DNA of 64,000 bases, taken from assembly GCA_023512435.1 (NCBI GenBank), contig JAILZP010000009.1, forward strand, positions 27,231 through 91,230. The letters are read 5' to 3'. Numbering within the stretch: position 1 is the stretch's first letter; every line of letters starts with the position of its first letter. Position numbers and translations under genes: made by a program. Source of the DNA: Peptococcaceae bacterium. GTDB lineage: Bacteria > Bacillota > Desulfotomaculia > Desulfotomaculales > Desulfocucumaceae. Below, piece after piece: positions 7,856-16,522 of this stretch. The notes below the pieces were generated by a model. It did no database searches. It was given only the letters and a program-made list of their open reading frames with translations, and was not told the DNA's origin.

Positions 7856-9091
7856 CTACCTGAAAATTACCGTCACGTCCCGTTTTCCTCGGCCTGCCGC
7901 CCGGCCTGTTTTGAGAACCGCTTTTTTGTATACATCCAAAGTGTTCCTGGTCATGATCTCTTTGGTCCAGAACTTCTCCACCATGATTCTCCCGCGCCTG
8001 CCCATCTGCCGGCACATTTCGGGATTTCTCAGCAGCCGGAGGCAGTTTTCCGCCAGATCGTTTTCACTGGCCATTTCCACCACGAAACCGTTCACCCCGT
8101 GCTTTATTATTTCCGGCATCCCGCCGGCCCGGCTCACCACAATGGGCTTTTCAGAAGCCAGGCTTTCCAGCATTACCAGGCCGAAGGGTTCCTCAAAGCA
8201 GGACGGGTACACGCAGAATTCGGCGGCCTTGTACACCAGGGGCATTTCCTCCCAGGCAAAGAATCTGGTAAAGACATTTTCTGCAAGACCAAGTTCATCC
8301 ACCAGGCCCAGTATTTTTTGCACGTGCCTTTGCTGATGCGATCCCCAGTCCACGGTTTTTCCGGTACCCGCCAGCACAAGCAGGACGTCGGGAAATTCTT
8401 TCCTGATCAGGTCGATGGCCTTGACGCTTATATGGCATCCTTTATCCAGGCTCATCCTGGCCGGGTGAAAAATTACCCGCCGTCCCTCAAACTGCGGATA
8501 TTTCAGTTTGATTTCTTCGCGGTGGAGGTCCTTCGCCGGGTTAAACCTCTTTAAGTCTATGCCGTGATGCACGGTGACAATTTTCTTCTCATCATAGCCC
8601 GCCCGGGACAGCTCATGTTTTATGTAATCGCTCACCGCTATAACCATGTCCCAGATGTGGGCCATTCTGTTCATTTCCTTCCAGGTTTCATCATCATCCG
8701 CCCACACGTTGTGGGCCGTCAATACCAGCGGTATTTCCCGGGCCCGCCTGATCCCGGATAAAATGCCGGCGTGCACCGGGCTGAAGTAGTGCATGTTATG
8801 GGCATGGATCACATCGGGCCGCACCTGATCGATAAAACGCTCTATTTCCTCCCTGATCTCCCGGGCCTGACCGGCGATCTTTGCCGGCGACAGGCTGTTC
8901 AGGTCCATGAGGGGAGTTCTCTTAACGTGCATCCCCTCATACCATTCTTCTTCCTGCGCGCCCTCACACGAACCGGTCAACAGGCTGACCCGGCAGTTGT
9001 TTTTGGCCAGTTCCGGCCCCAACATGGCCAGGTGGCTTTCCACTCCGCCGATAACCGGCGGAAAGGCCCAGTGCAGAATAGCGACGTTCAT
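7856..9091 (-). CDS. GT4-family glycosyltransferase
   Basis: 411 aa from the ATG at 9091, preceded by GGGGGATCTGAGG; an ATG at 9106 is also in frame. The GT-B fold is shown by the N-terminal PPVIGGVESH loop, HAHNMHY, VHHGIDLKRFNP, the donor-site region FHPARMSLDKG, and the EEPFGLVMLESLA glutamate motif with AGGMPEIIKHG. It retains anomeric configuration and uses a nucleotide sugar. First gene of the otsA-otsB operon, so it may build on or feed the same disaccharide product (inference). Confidence 0.85.
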   Translation of the reverse strand: MNVAILHWAFPPVIGGVESHLAMLGPELAKNNCRVSLLTGSCEGAQEEEWYEGMHVKRTPLMDLNSLSPAKIAGQAREIREEIERFIDQVRPDVIHAHNMHYFSPVHAGILSGIRRAREIPLVLTAHNVWADDDETWKEMNRMAHIWDMVIAVSDYIKHELSRAGYDEKKIVTVHHGIDLKRFNPAKDLHREEIKLKYPQFEGRRVIFHPARMSLDKGCHISVKAIDLIRKEFPDVLLVLAGTGKTVDWGSHQQRHVQKILGLVDELGLAENVFTRFFAWEEMPLVYKAAEFCVYPSCFEEPFGLVMLESLASEKPIVVSRAGGMPEIIKHGVNGFVVEMASENDLAENCLRLLRNPEMCRQMGRRGRIMVEKFWTKEIMTRNTLDVYKKAVLKTGRAAGRGKRDVTVIFR

Positions 9092-9150
9092 CCTCAGATC
9101 CCCCATTACTTGCCATAAATGATAAAATATAACTTATGAAAAGCAAGAGC

Positions 9151-9182
9151 GAAAAAAAAAGAGGCTCCTGCCTCCCTTTTTT
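9151..9182 (-). terminator. Hairpin with A/T flanks in the leader of the ots operon
   Basis: GAGGC (9161-9165) pairs with GCCTC (9170-9174), with nine A on one side and six T on the other. On the minus strand it lies about 60 nt before the first gene, so it could attenuate that operon or end upstream transcription. Confidence 0.4.
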
Positions 9183-9277
9183 CGGGGTTTGCGCATTCAG
9201 TTTAAAACGATCAACCATACATAATTTCACGAGGAAATTAGACAGGGAGACTTATTTAAACTAAAATGCTCATATTT

Positions 9278-9367
9278 TTATTTTTTTCCGGCCGGGCGGG
9301 CCGGAGACATATTCTGTTCCGGCGTGGCTGCTTCTCCGTACTTGTCCTCCTTATGCATGGAATACAT
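9278..9367 (-). CDS. Possible very small protein (29 aa)
   Basis: The frame starts at ATG 9367 (second ATG at 9358), encodes MYSMHKEDKYGEAATPEQ..., ends in PARPAGKK and stops at TAA 9278-9280. It is far more GC-rich than the AT-rich DNA on both sides and has a hydrophilic coding-like composition. The ribosome binding site is weak. I do not recognise it. Confidence 0.3.
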   Translation of the reverse strand: MYSMHKEDKYGEAATPEQNMSPARPAGKK

Positions 9368-9672
9368 AGGCCCGGGTGATTGAGACCTTATTTCCAATTT
9401 TTTATTATATAAGATTGCGTTAAAGAAGTCAATTTAGTCGGCCGGCAGGGGGGTAATGATTTGTCAGGCGCCAAGGCGCGAAAAAATTTTTCGTGCCGCT
9501 GGGGGATTAACCTGAAATTTTCAATTATTCGCGTATATATTTATTGGCCTCGAATGCCCGCTTTTCCACGGGGGATTAACGTCCGGGTGAGGCGCGGAGA
9601 AAAACCGCGCAAGGGGTCTGGGCCGCCGGTCGAAAACAGGCGGCGATTTGCCGCGGGGAGGGATGCAGTGAA
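9368..9672. other. Intergenic region with paired motifs and hairpins
   Basis: About 300 bp upstream of an orphan membrane protein. It holds a near-perfect palindrome GCGCGAAAAA/TTTTTCGTGC (9476-9496), two copies of GGGGGATTAAC (9501-9511, 9570-9580) 69 bp apart, a GCGCGG/CCGCGC hairpin (9592-9610), and a GCCGCC/GGCGGC stem ending just before the GGGGAGGG ribosome binding site. It matches no riboswitch class I recognise. Confidence 0.4.
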
Positions 9673-10095
9673 GTGAAAAACCAAAATATTAAGCGGCTTG
9701 TCTGGTATTTTGTTTACATGGTCCTTATTATTTTTATTCTGGTGAAGAGTACAGATCTTGAAAGTCAGTTTAAAACGTTTGTTGCCAGGACTTATTCATA
9801 CTATCCTTTCCTCTTTTTCCAGCAATATTTCTGTTTTGCAGTGGGTGTTCTCCTGGCCGTGCCCAAATTCATCATTACGCTTATGAAAAACGGAAGCTGG
9901 TATTTTGATTGGGTAAAGTTTATTGCTGTAGGGGTGCCGACTTTTATTGTTTCCATATTCCCCATATTGCTTTATTCACCTGTTGGTAATTATATACCTC
10001 AAATAGGGCTTGTTATCAGTTATTCAGTGTACCCGCAAATTATATGCGCGGTTATACTTGGATATTCGCTTTTATCCTCATTTAACAAGCATTGA
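9673..10095 (+). CDS. Orphan four-helix membrane protein
   Basis: 140 aa from GTG with GGGGAGGG about 10 nt upstream. Four hydrophobic segments (about 9-25, 48-65, 80-98 and 112-133) cover most of the protein, and aromatic residues are frequent. No motif that I know. Codon use is more AT-rich than in its neighbours, which suggests acquisition or relaxed constraint. It is followed by an ECF-type sigma gene after about 180 bp. Confidence 0.6.
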   Translation: MKNQNIKRLVWYFVYMVLIIFILVKSTDLESQFKTFVARTYSYYPFLFFQQYFCFAVGVLLAVPKFIITLMKNGSWYFDWVKFIAVGVPTFIVSIFPILLYSPVGNYIPQIGLVISYSVYPQIICAVILGYSLLSSFNKH

Positions 10096-10271
10096 TGATG
10101 AGGCCGGACCGCAAAGAAGAAGTGTTTTTTTATTTGGACCTTCAATAATTCTGCTTTCTGATTCGATCCTTTTCATCCTTTATTATCTGGGTTACAGGCA
10201 TAATATCTCACCTGTTGCACCTTCCGGAACAGACGCAAAAGGACCGGACCGGATTCCGTCGAAGAAGTAAA

Positions 10272-10874
10272 ATGTGCTGGAAGGAGGTGGTAAAGCTGTG
10301 CGCCCCGGATGACAAATTACTGGTAAAAAGAAGCAAAGCCGGCGAACTGGATGCTTTTGAAGAACTGGTCAGGCGGTACGAGAGAAAAATTTACGCGCTG
10401 GCCTACCAGTATGTAGGCAATCATGACGATGCCAACGACATTGCCCAGGACGCGTTTATCAACGCATATAAAACTTTGACCTCATTCAGGGGAGAGTCCA
10501 GCTTTTCCACCTGGCTTTACCGGATAACGATAAATGCCTGCCTGGACCAAATCAGAAAACAGAGCAAGCGCAACAGGCTCATCCTGGACAGTGCGATGAT
10601 GCCGCACCGGGAAAACCGGCTGCTTCTCACGGAGTTATCCCCGGAGGAGCATGTGGAGCAAGAGGAACTCAAGGAATTGCTGCAAAGATGTCTTAAGAGC
10701 CTTTCCAGCGATCACAGGCTTGTACTGATATTGAGGGAAGTGCATGGCCTGTCTTACAATGAAATTTCATACTGTCTCGGCTGCCCCCTGAATACGGTCA
10801 AGGTTAAACTTCACCGGGCAAGGCAGGCACTGAAAAAGAGAATGCTGGAAAAGAGGGAGCTTTTGGCCAGGTAG
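10272..10874 (+). CDS. Sigma-70 family ECF RNA polymerase sigma factor
   Basis: 200 aa from ATG 10272. The best ribosome binding site, AAGGAGG at 10281-10287, lies inside the frame and points instead to a CTG at 10296; the true start is uncertain. Region 2 (AFEELVRRYERKIYALAYQ, HDDANDIAQDAFINAYK, FSTWLYRITINACLDQIRK) and region 4 (SSDHRLVLILREVHGLSYN, NTVKVKLHRARQALKKRM) are complete. It resembles SigW-like factors. No anti-sigma gene follows; a strong terminator does. Confidence 0.88.
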   Translation: MCWKEVVKLCAPDDKLLVKRSKAGELDAFEELVRRYERKIYALAYQYVGNHDDANDIAQDAFINAYKTLTSFRGESSFSTWLYRITINACLDQIRKQSKRNRLILDSAMMPHRENRLLLTELSPEEHVEQEELKELLQRCLKSLSSDHRLVLILREVHGLSYNEISYCLGCPLNTVKVKLHRARQALKKRMLEKRELLAR

Positions 10875-10887
10875 CAGGGTCTCAATG

Positions 10888-10920
10888 TCGCCGGAGGTAA
10901 CAGTCCGGCGATATTTTTTT
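10888..10920 (+). terminator. Intrinsic terminator after the ECF sigma gene
   Basis: The perfect 8-bp stem TCGCCGGA (10888-10895)/TCCGGCGA (10904-10911) is followed by TATTTTTTT. Confidence 0.88.
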
Positions 10921-11059
10921 GTCGCGGCCAGGCGGAGGCAAGGCGGCGCTGCGGCAATTTCCTTGCCATGCCTGGCGGACGGCCCTCCGAAAAACCCTTT
11001 CCAGTAATGTCATAAATTTCCGGCCCCCCAAATATAGATAGCTTAAGGAGGGGGTGGGC

Positions 11060-12079
11060 ATGTCCGCATTGGCCGCCGGAAGGAGCGTCAACCAGCCCCG
11101 GGAAAGCAATCCCTGGCCGGAAGTGCTGTCGGTGCTTCCGGTGAATATAAGAAAGATTGTGTCCGGGGCCGGGGCCGAGGTCCTTTCCCGGACCGAAGAA
11201 ATCCGGATCAGGTCAAAAAGGCCGCTGATGCTGGGCCTGGACAGCAGGGACGTGATGCTTTCCGGGGAGGGGAGGCCTGTTAATGACCGCGGACAAGCAT
11301 ACCTGGTCGGTGAAGAGGACGTGGACAGGTGCCTGCACCTGGTCAGCGGGTCGTCAGTCTATGCCCTGGAGGAGGAAATAAGAAACGGTTTTATCACCAT
11401 AGCCGGCGGCCACCGGGTGGGCATCACCGGGAAGGCCGTGCTGGAGGGCGGAAGGGTCAAAACCCTCAAGTATATTTCCGGGATCAACATTCGGATTTCC
11501 AGGGAAATAATCGGCGCCGCCGCCGGCCTGATGCCAGGGATCATCGACCGGGAAAGGGGAACCATCCACCACACCATGATCTTTTCTCCCCCCCGCTGCG
11601 GCAAGACCACTGTTTTGCGGGATGCCGTAAGGATGATCAGCGACGGGCTGCCGGAGTTCGGACTGCCCGGGCAGACGGTGGGTCTGGTGGACGAAAGGTC
11701 TGAAATCGCGGGGTGCTACCGGGGCATCCCCCAGCGCAACGTCGGCCTGCGCACCGACGTGCTGGACGGGTGTCCCAAGGCCGAAGGGATGACCATGCTG
11801 TTGAGGTCGATGGGGCCTTCAGTCATAGCCACCGACGAGATAGGGAGGGTGGAGGACGTCAGGGCCCTGGAGGAGGTCCTCAACGCGGGCGTAAGGGTTA
11901 TTTTCACAGTGCACGGGTCCTCGCTGGAAGAGTTGGCCTCAAGGCCCGCTCTTAATTATCTTTTCAGGCTGGGAGTGGTGGATCGCTACGTCCTACTGGG
12001 CAGGGAAGGCCGGGCCGGGGTGGTGAAGAGGGTGTTTAAAGCCGGGGACCTGGCCGAAATGGAGGTGGCGAAATGCTGA
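11060..12079 (+). CDS. spoIIIAA: Stage III sporulation ATPase SpoIIIAA
   Basis: 339 aa from ATG 11060, set by AAGGAGG at 11045-11051. Walker A is SPPRCGKTT (about residue 175), with Walker B-like VIATDEIGR and downstream RecA-type motifs. SpoIIIAA is the cytoplasmic secretion-type ATPase of the mother cell-forespore channel (SpoIIIA-SpoIIQ) needed for forespore gene expression after engulfment. It heads the eight-gene operon and its stop overlaps the start of spoIIIAB (ATGCTGA). Confidence 0.95.
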   Translation: MSALAAGRSVNQPRESNPWPEVLSVLPVNIRKIVSGAGAEVLSRTEEIRIRSKRPLMLGLDSRDVMLSGEGRPVNDRGQAYLVGEEDVDRCLHLVSGSSVYALEEEIRNGFITIAGGHRVGITGKAVLEGGRVKTLKYISGINIRISREIIGAAAGLMPGIIDRERGTIHHTMIFSPPRCGKTTVLRDAVRMISDGLPEFGLPGQTVGLVDERSEIAGCYRGIPQRNVGLRTDVLDGCPKAEGMTMLLRSMGPSVIATDEIGRVEDVRALEEVLNAGVRVIFTVHGSSLEELASRPALNYLFRLGVVDRYVLLGREGRAGVVKRVFKAGDLAEMEVAKC

Positions 12080-12591
12080 AGCTGCTGGGAGCGGTTATCC
12101 TGGTGGCGGCCGGTGGCGCCGCCGGGATGCTGGTGGCCCGGGAATACGCCCGAAGGCCTGAAGAGCTGAAATCGCTTTTGTCGTCCATTCAAATGCTGGA
12201 GACTGAAATAATATATGCGGCCACTCCCCTGGCGGAAGCCCTGGTAAGGGTGGCGGCGGTGTCGGACAGCCACGTGTCCGGACTTTTTCAAAAGGCCGCC
12301 CGGGAACTCAGGGACATGACCGGATGCACGGCGGGCGAAGCCTGGGAAAGGTCGCTGGGGTGGTTTTACACGGTTAATTCCCTTACCCGGAGGGAAATGT
12401 CCATCCTGTCCAACCTGGGGAGGGCGCTGGGAATTTCCGACCGGGAGGATCAGGCAAAGCACTTAAAGCTGGCCTGCGAACAGCTTAAAAGGGAGATCGC
12501 CCGCGCCGAGGAGGAGGCGGCAAAGAACACCAGGATGTGGAACTACCTGGGCTTCTGCGGGTCAATGGCGGCGGCGATTATACTTTACTGA
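12073..12591 (+). CDS. spoIIIAB: Stage III sporulation protein SpoIIIAB
   Basis: 172 aa. An N-terminal membrane segment (LLGAVILVAAGGAAGMLVA), a long helical soluble part resembling a GspF-like domain, and a C-terminal hydrophobic segment. It overlaps spoIIIAA by 7 nt. It is the predicted membrane platform protein of the feeding channel. Confidence 0.93.
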   Translation: MLKLLGAVILVAAGGAAGMLVAREYARRPEELKSLLSSIQMLETEIIYAATPLAEALVRVAAVSDSHVSGLFQKAARELRDMTGCTAGEAWERSLGWFYTVNSLTRREMSILSNLGRALGISDREDQAKHLKLACEQLKREIARAEEEAAKNTRMWNYLGFCGSMAAAIILY

Positions 12592-12608
12592 ACAAGGAGG
12601 GGGAATCT

Positions 12609-12812
12609 TTGGGATCCGACGTAAACCTCATTTTTAAAATAGCCGGGGTGGGCATACTGGTGGCGGCGGCGCACTGGATCCTGAAGAGCGCCGGCAAGGA
12701 GGATTACGCCTTTATAACCACCGTCGGAGGCGTGGCCGTGGTTCTGGTGTGGGTGATTTACCAGCTGGGCAGCCTGTTTGAACAGGTTAAATCCGTGTTC
12801 AAGCTTTTTTGA
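12609..12812 (+). CDS. spoIIIAC: Stage III sporulation protein SpoIIIAC
   Basis: 67 aa from TTG 12609, with AAGGAGGGGG at 12593 onward; length agrees with the family (about 68). Two membrane helices, with KIAGVGILVAAAHWILK and the second around VGGVAVVLVWVIYQL. Small integral membrane part of the SpoIIIA channel, paralogous to SpoIIIAD. Confidence 0.93.
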   Translation: MGSDVNLIFKIAGVGILVAAAHWILKSAGKEDYAFITTVGGVAVVLVWVIYQLGSLFEQVKSVFKLF

Positions 12813-12828
12813 CGGAAGGGGTAGGGCC

Positions 12829-13215
12829 GTGGAGATCATGCAGGTGGTGGGGCTTGGCCTGGTGGCGGCTGTGCTGGCGGTGGTGCTGAGGCACAACCGG
12901 CCTGAGATGGCCATGTTCCTGAGCATAGCCGTGGGCATCATCATCTTTGCCGCCCTGATCGGAAAGATAGGGTCGGTCCTGGATGTGTTGAGGGAACTCT
13001 CCTCCAGGGCAAATTTAAGCATGATCTACCTGGGCACCATCCTCAAAATTGTGGGCATCGCCTACATCGCCGATTTCGGCGCCCAGATCTGCAGGGACGC
13101 CGGGGAAGGGGCGGTGGCCTCAAAAATAGAGTTCGCGGCCAAGATCCTGGTCCTGGTGCTGGCCGTTCCCATCGTGCTGGCCGTTCTAAACTCCCTGATC
13201 AGGGTGGTGCCGTGA
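12829..13215 (+). CDS. spoIIIAD: Stage III sporulation protein SpoIIIAD
   Basis: 128 aa from GTG 12829 after GGAAGGGG. Four membrane helices; the first two match SpoIIIAC in pattern and the middle carries YLGTILKIVGIAYIADFGAQ. Membrane channel component, tightly spaced in the operon. Confidence 0.93.
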   Translation: MEIMQVVGLGLVAAVLAVVLRHNRPEMAMFLSIAVGIIIFAALIGKIGSVLDVLRELSSRANLSMIYLGTILKIVGIAYIADFGAQICRDAGEGAVASKIEFAAKILVLVLAVPIVLAVLNSLIRVVP

Positions 13216-13224
13216 GGTGATGCG

Positions 13225-14385
13225 ATGCTAAGGAGAATTGTGATCCTGATTATCTTGTCCATCCTCGTCCTTCCCGGCGCGGTGTCCGCGGAACAGGGGG
13301 ACGGTGCGGACAGGCGGGTCCAGGGACTGAACATGGATGAAGTGAGCAGGTACATCGAACAGCTTGACGGCGAAATTAAGGGGGTCGTTCCGGATATCGA
13401 TTTCAAGGGGCTGGTGTACCGGATTGCCAGGAACGAGGTCAGCTTCAGCCCCCAGGAAATAGCCGGCAGTGCGGCGGCCTATGTTTTCAAAGAGGTGCTG
13501 GCCAACTCGTCGCTGCTGGGAAAACTGGTGGTCCTGGCCATTATCTGCGCGGTGCTGCAGAACTTGACTCAAGCCTTCGACCGGGGTTCCACCGGACAGC
13601 TTTCTTACATGGTCACCTGCCTGGTGCTGATGACACTGGCCGCGGGGTCCTTTACCCTGGCCATCGAAGCCGGGCGGGAGGTGGTGGACAGGATGGTAGA
13701 CTTCATGCAGGCAGTACTGCCGGTATTGCTGACGCTGCTGGTGGCGGTGGGAGGGATCACGGCGGCGGCAATCTACCAGCCGGTGGTTTTTGCCAGCATT
13801 GCGCTGATTGGAACCCTGATCCGCAACATCATCCTGCCGCTGATTCTGTTCTCGGCAATACTGGGAATGGTTAGCCACCTTTCCCCGAAGTTCAGGGTTT
13901 CAAACCTGGCCGGGCTGATCAGGACGGTGGCCATGGGACTCCTGGGGATACTGAGCACTGTATTTCTGGGGGTGCTGTCAATCCAGGGAGTGGCCGGGGC
14001 GGTGGGCGACAGCGTTGTTTTGCGCACCGCCAAGTTTGCCACCGACGCCTTCGTGCCGGTGGTGGGGGGCATGTTTTCGGACGCCCTGGAAGCAATCGTC
14101 AGTTCCTCACTGTTGATCAAAAACGCTGTGGGCATTGCCGGGGTAATCGTGGTCCTGTCGATTATGGTCATGCCCCTTTTGAAGATTTTCTGCCTGGCAC
14201 TGATCTACAAGCTGGCCGGGGCCGTTATCCAGCCCGTGGAAGACGGCCAGATGGTGAACTGCCTGAACGACCTGGGCAACAGCCTGATGACGGTTTTTGC
14301 CGTGGTGGCCACAACCGGCCTGCTTTTCTTTTTCACCATGGCCATAGTGGTGGCGGTGGGCAACCTGACGGTGATGTTGAGGTAG
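13225..14385 (+). CDS. spoIIIAE: Stage III sporulation protein SpoIIIAE
   Basis: 386 aa. A cleavable signal peptide (hydrophobic stretch ending PGAVSAEQ), an extracytoplasmic stretch, then about seven to eight membrane helices. Largest membrane component of the feeding channel. RBS GAGGTG lies just before the start and overlaps the end of spoIIIAD. Confidence 0.93.
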   Translation: MLRRIVILIILSILVLPGAVSAEQGDGADRRVQGLNMDEVSRYIEQLDGEIKGVVPDIDFKGLVYRIARNEVSFSPQEIAGSAAAYVFKEVLANSSLLGKLVVLAIICAVLQNLTQAFDRGSTGQLSYMVTCLVLMTLAAGSFTLAIEAGREVVDRMVDFMQAVLPVLLTLLVAVGGITAAAIYQPVVFASIALIGTLIRNIILPLILFSAILGMVSHLSPKFRVSNLAGLIRTVAMGLLGILSTVFLGVLSIQGVAGAVGDSVVLRTAKFATDAFVPVVGGMFSDALEAIVSSSLLIKNAVGIAGVIVVLSIMVMPLLKIFCLALIYKLAGAVIQPVEDGQMVNCLNDLGNSLMTVFAVVATTGLLFFFTMAIVVAVGNLTVMLR

Positions 14386-14471
14386 GGGATTGGGGATTTA
14401 GGAATTAAATCAGATAGCCGGAATAAGGCGATAAGCTAACAGCAAATTTATCAAAGGTGGGCTTACGGGCC

Positions 14472-15083
14472 GTGGAAACATTGCGGCTGCTGGTGCAAAA
14501 CCTGATCATAATCATAATTCTTGCCGTTATCCTTGAAATGCTGCTGCCCAACGGCGAGATGAGACGGTACGCAGAAATGGTGATGGGCCTCATGATCATC
14601 GTGGCCGTTGTTCAGGCCTTGAACGGGCTGTCGGGGGGCAGCCTGTTCAGGGAAATTGAGGAATACGCCTGGCGCAGCGCGCCGGATGGGGCAAAAAAAG
14701 TGGACATTTTGGAACAGGGGCGCAGGCTGGACGCGGAAAACCGAAAACAGGCCGTGGAACAGTATAAAAAGGGAGTGGAAAGACAGATCTCGGCCTTGTT
14801 GGGGGCCGGCGGGAAGGCAAGGCTGGTGGAGGCCGAGGTGAAAATTCAGGACGACCCGTTGAAAAATGATTTTGGCATGATCCGGGAGATCAGACTGGTT
14901 CTGGGACGGGAAGCCGGCGTTAAGTCCGTGGAGCCGGTTTCGGTGAACATGAACGGGGACAGGCCCCCGGAGGGCGGCGGTCCGTTGCCGGAGGATTCGG
15001 GAGCCGCCTCGGAGGCCGCCGGGATCGTGGCGAACTTTTACAACCTGCCCAGGGAACGGATAAAGGTCACCTTCAGGGATTAG
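14472..15083 (+). CDS. spoIIIAF: Stage III sporulation protein SpoIIIAF
   Basis: 203 aa from GTG 14472 with AAAGGTGG at 14453-14460; GTG 14457 is also in frame but too close to it. Two N-terminal membrane helices, then a soluble domain with a ring-building fold like that of SpoIIIAG. An 86-bp gap with a degenerate repeat separates it from spoIIIAE. Confidence 0.92.
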   Translation: METLRLLVQNLIIIIILAVILEMLLPNGEMRRYAEMVMGLMIIVAVVQALNGLSGGSLFREIEEYAWRSAPDGAKKVDILEQGRRLDAENRKQAVEQYKKGVERQISALLGAGGKARLVEAEVKIQDDPLKNDFGMIREIRLVLGREAGVKSVEPVSVNMNGDRPPEGGGPLPEDSGAASEAAGIVANFYNLPRERIKVTFRD

Positions 15084-15143
15084 AAAAGACCGGGAATCGG
15101 GAAACAATCCCGGACAACAAATTGAAGCCTAGGAGGTAATAAC

Positions 15144-15770
15144 ATGTCCAGGTCTGGAAACTGGCTGAACAGGCTGTCAAGCGGCCGGGACGGCGGCGGC
15201 GAACCCCAGAAGCTGGCAAGGAAAAAGCTGATCTGGCTTGCGGGGGCCGTATTCCTGGGAATCAGCCTGATTATCCTGGGAAACGGCGGCGGCCAGTCTC
15301 CGCCGCCGGTGAAGGAAAAAACGGCTGAAACCGGGGAGGAAAAGGCGGAGGGGGCGGTGCAGAAAAGTATAATGGCCGCCGAGGAGGAAGCCCTGGCCTC
15401 GAAGCTCCAGGCAATGCTGGAGAGGATCGATGGGGCCGGCAGCGTCAGGGTTACGGTTCGCCTGGCCTCATCTGCCCGGGAGACTTATGCCATGAATACC
15501 ACCGCCGGCCGGAAGACCACCGTGGAAAAGGACCAGGGCGGCGGCACCAGGACAATAAATGAAAACAACGACGTCAGCCAGCTGGTTATGGCCAGGAACG
15601 GAAAGGGAGAGGCACCGGTGGTGGAAATGGAAAGCGCGTCCAAGGTTGCCGGGGTCCTGGTGGTTGCCGGCGGCGCCGGAAACCCCCAGGTCAAAGAAAG
15701 GCTTTTTGAGGCGGTAAGGGTGGCGGTAAACGTGGAACCGCACAGGATAGTGGTTTTGACCGGCCGGTAA
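15144..15770 (+). CDS. spoIIIAG: Stage III sporulation protein SpoIIIAG
   Basis: 208 aa. One membrane helix (LIWLAGAVFLGISLIIL), then a Pro/Glu-rich linker and a soluble domain (about 90-208) that in the family forms a large ring in the intermembrane space. AGGAGG is 8-10 nt before ATG. Confidence 0.93.
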   Translation: MSRSGNWLNRLSSGRDGGGEPQKLARKKLIWLAGAVFLGISLIILGNGGGQSPPPVKEKTAETGEEKAEGAVQKSIMAAEEEALASKLQAMLERIDGAGSVRVTVRLASSARETYAMNTTAGRKTTVEKDQGGGTRTINENNDVSQLVMARNGKGEAPVVEMESASKVAGVLVVAGGAGNPQVKERLFEAVRVAVNVEPHRIVVLTGR

Positions 15771-15855
15771 GGGTGGAAACCGGCAGACGGGATTGGCGGC
15801 AAGTAAGCGGCCGGCCGGGGACCGGGAAAAAGGCTTGAAAAGGTGGGATCAAACC

Positions 15856-16443
15856 ATGGTATTCGTGAACTTCAAGAGAATTTTTCTCGCAGTGCTGTTT
15901 ATTCTGAGCGCTGGGACGCTGTTTTTGGGCTACAACGGCCTGGTGGGCGCGTTCCTTAAAGATCCGGCGGGTTCAGGGAAAGCCGTGGAAAAGCCCCTGC
16001 TATCCCCGGGCGGAGTTCAGCCCGTGGCCGGCGGGGGCAGGGAAGCGGAGGTTCCGGCGGCGGGGGAGGCCGAAGCCGGAAGAGAGGGTTTTTTCGTGGA
16101 ATACAGGCTGCAGCGGGAAAGGGCCAGAGGCCGGCAGATCGAGGTATTGAAGGAAATTATAAACAGCCCGTCGTCGGCCCAGGACATCCGGCAGACGGCC
16201 CAGGAACAGCTGCTGGGCATCAGCAGGAGCGCGGCCGAAGAAACCAGGGTGGAAAACCTGCTTAAGGCCAGGGGGTACAGGGATGCCGTGGTCTGCGTGG
16301 ACCAGAAGGGCGTCAGCGTGGTGGTGGACAGCAGGGGTTTCAGCCATGAAGAGGAGGCTAAAATAATCGACCTGGTTTCCAGGGAAACCGGATTTGGAGA
16401 GCAGGGCATTATAGTTATACCGAAAAACGCCGCAGGTTTTTAA
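15856..16443 (+). CDS. spoIIIAH: Stage III sporulation protein SpoIIIAH
   Basis: 195 aa from ATG 15856 after AAAGGTGGG; the upstream TTG at 15793 would add a polar extension without a good site. Single membrane helix near the N-terminus (IFLAVLFILSAGTLFLG), then a soluble domain with the SpoIIIAH/YscJ-like fold that binds SpoIIQ from the forespore. Last gene of the operon. Confidence 0.93.
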   Translation: MVFVNFKRIFLAVLFILSAGTLFLGYNGLVGAFLKDPAGSGKAVEKPLLSPGGVQPVAGGGREAEVPAAGEAEAGREGFFVEYRLQRERARGRQIEVLKEIINSPSSAQDIRQTAQEQLLGISRSAAEETRVENLLKARGYRDAVVCVDQKGVSVVVDSRGFSHEEEAKIIDLVSRETGFGEQGIIVIPKNAAGF

Positions 16444-16493
16444 AGCAGGATCCGCCGGCGGACCCCGTCCGTACGGTCCCGGTAAAGCATGTA

Positions 16494-16522
16494 TGCACCC
16501 CGGAGGTGCATTTTTGTTTTTA
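16494..16522 (+). terminator. Intrinsic terminator of the spoIIIA operon
   Basis: TGCACC (16494-16499)/GGTGCA (16505-16510) followed by TTTTTGTTTTTA. Confidence 0.88.

Noticed and set aside
9461..9676. 71-codon plus-strand frame before the orphan membrane gene
   Set aside because: Basic, low-complexity translation of a hairpin-rich leader; no RBS; ends at the next start.
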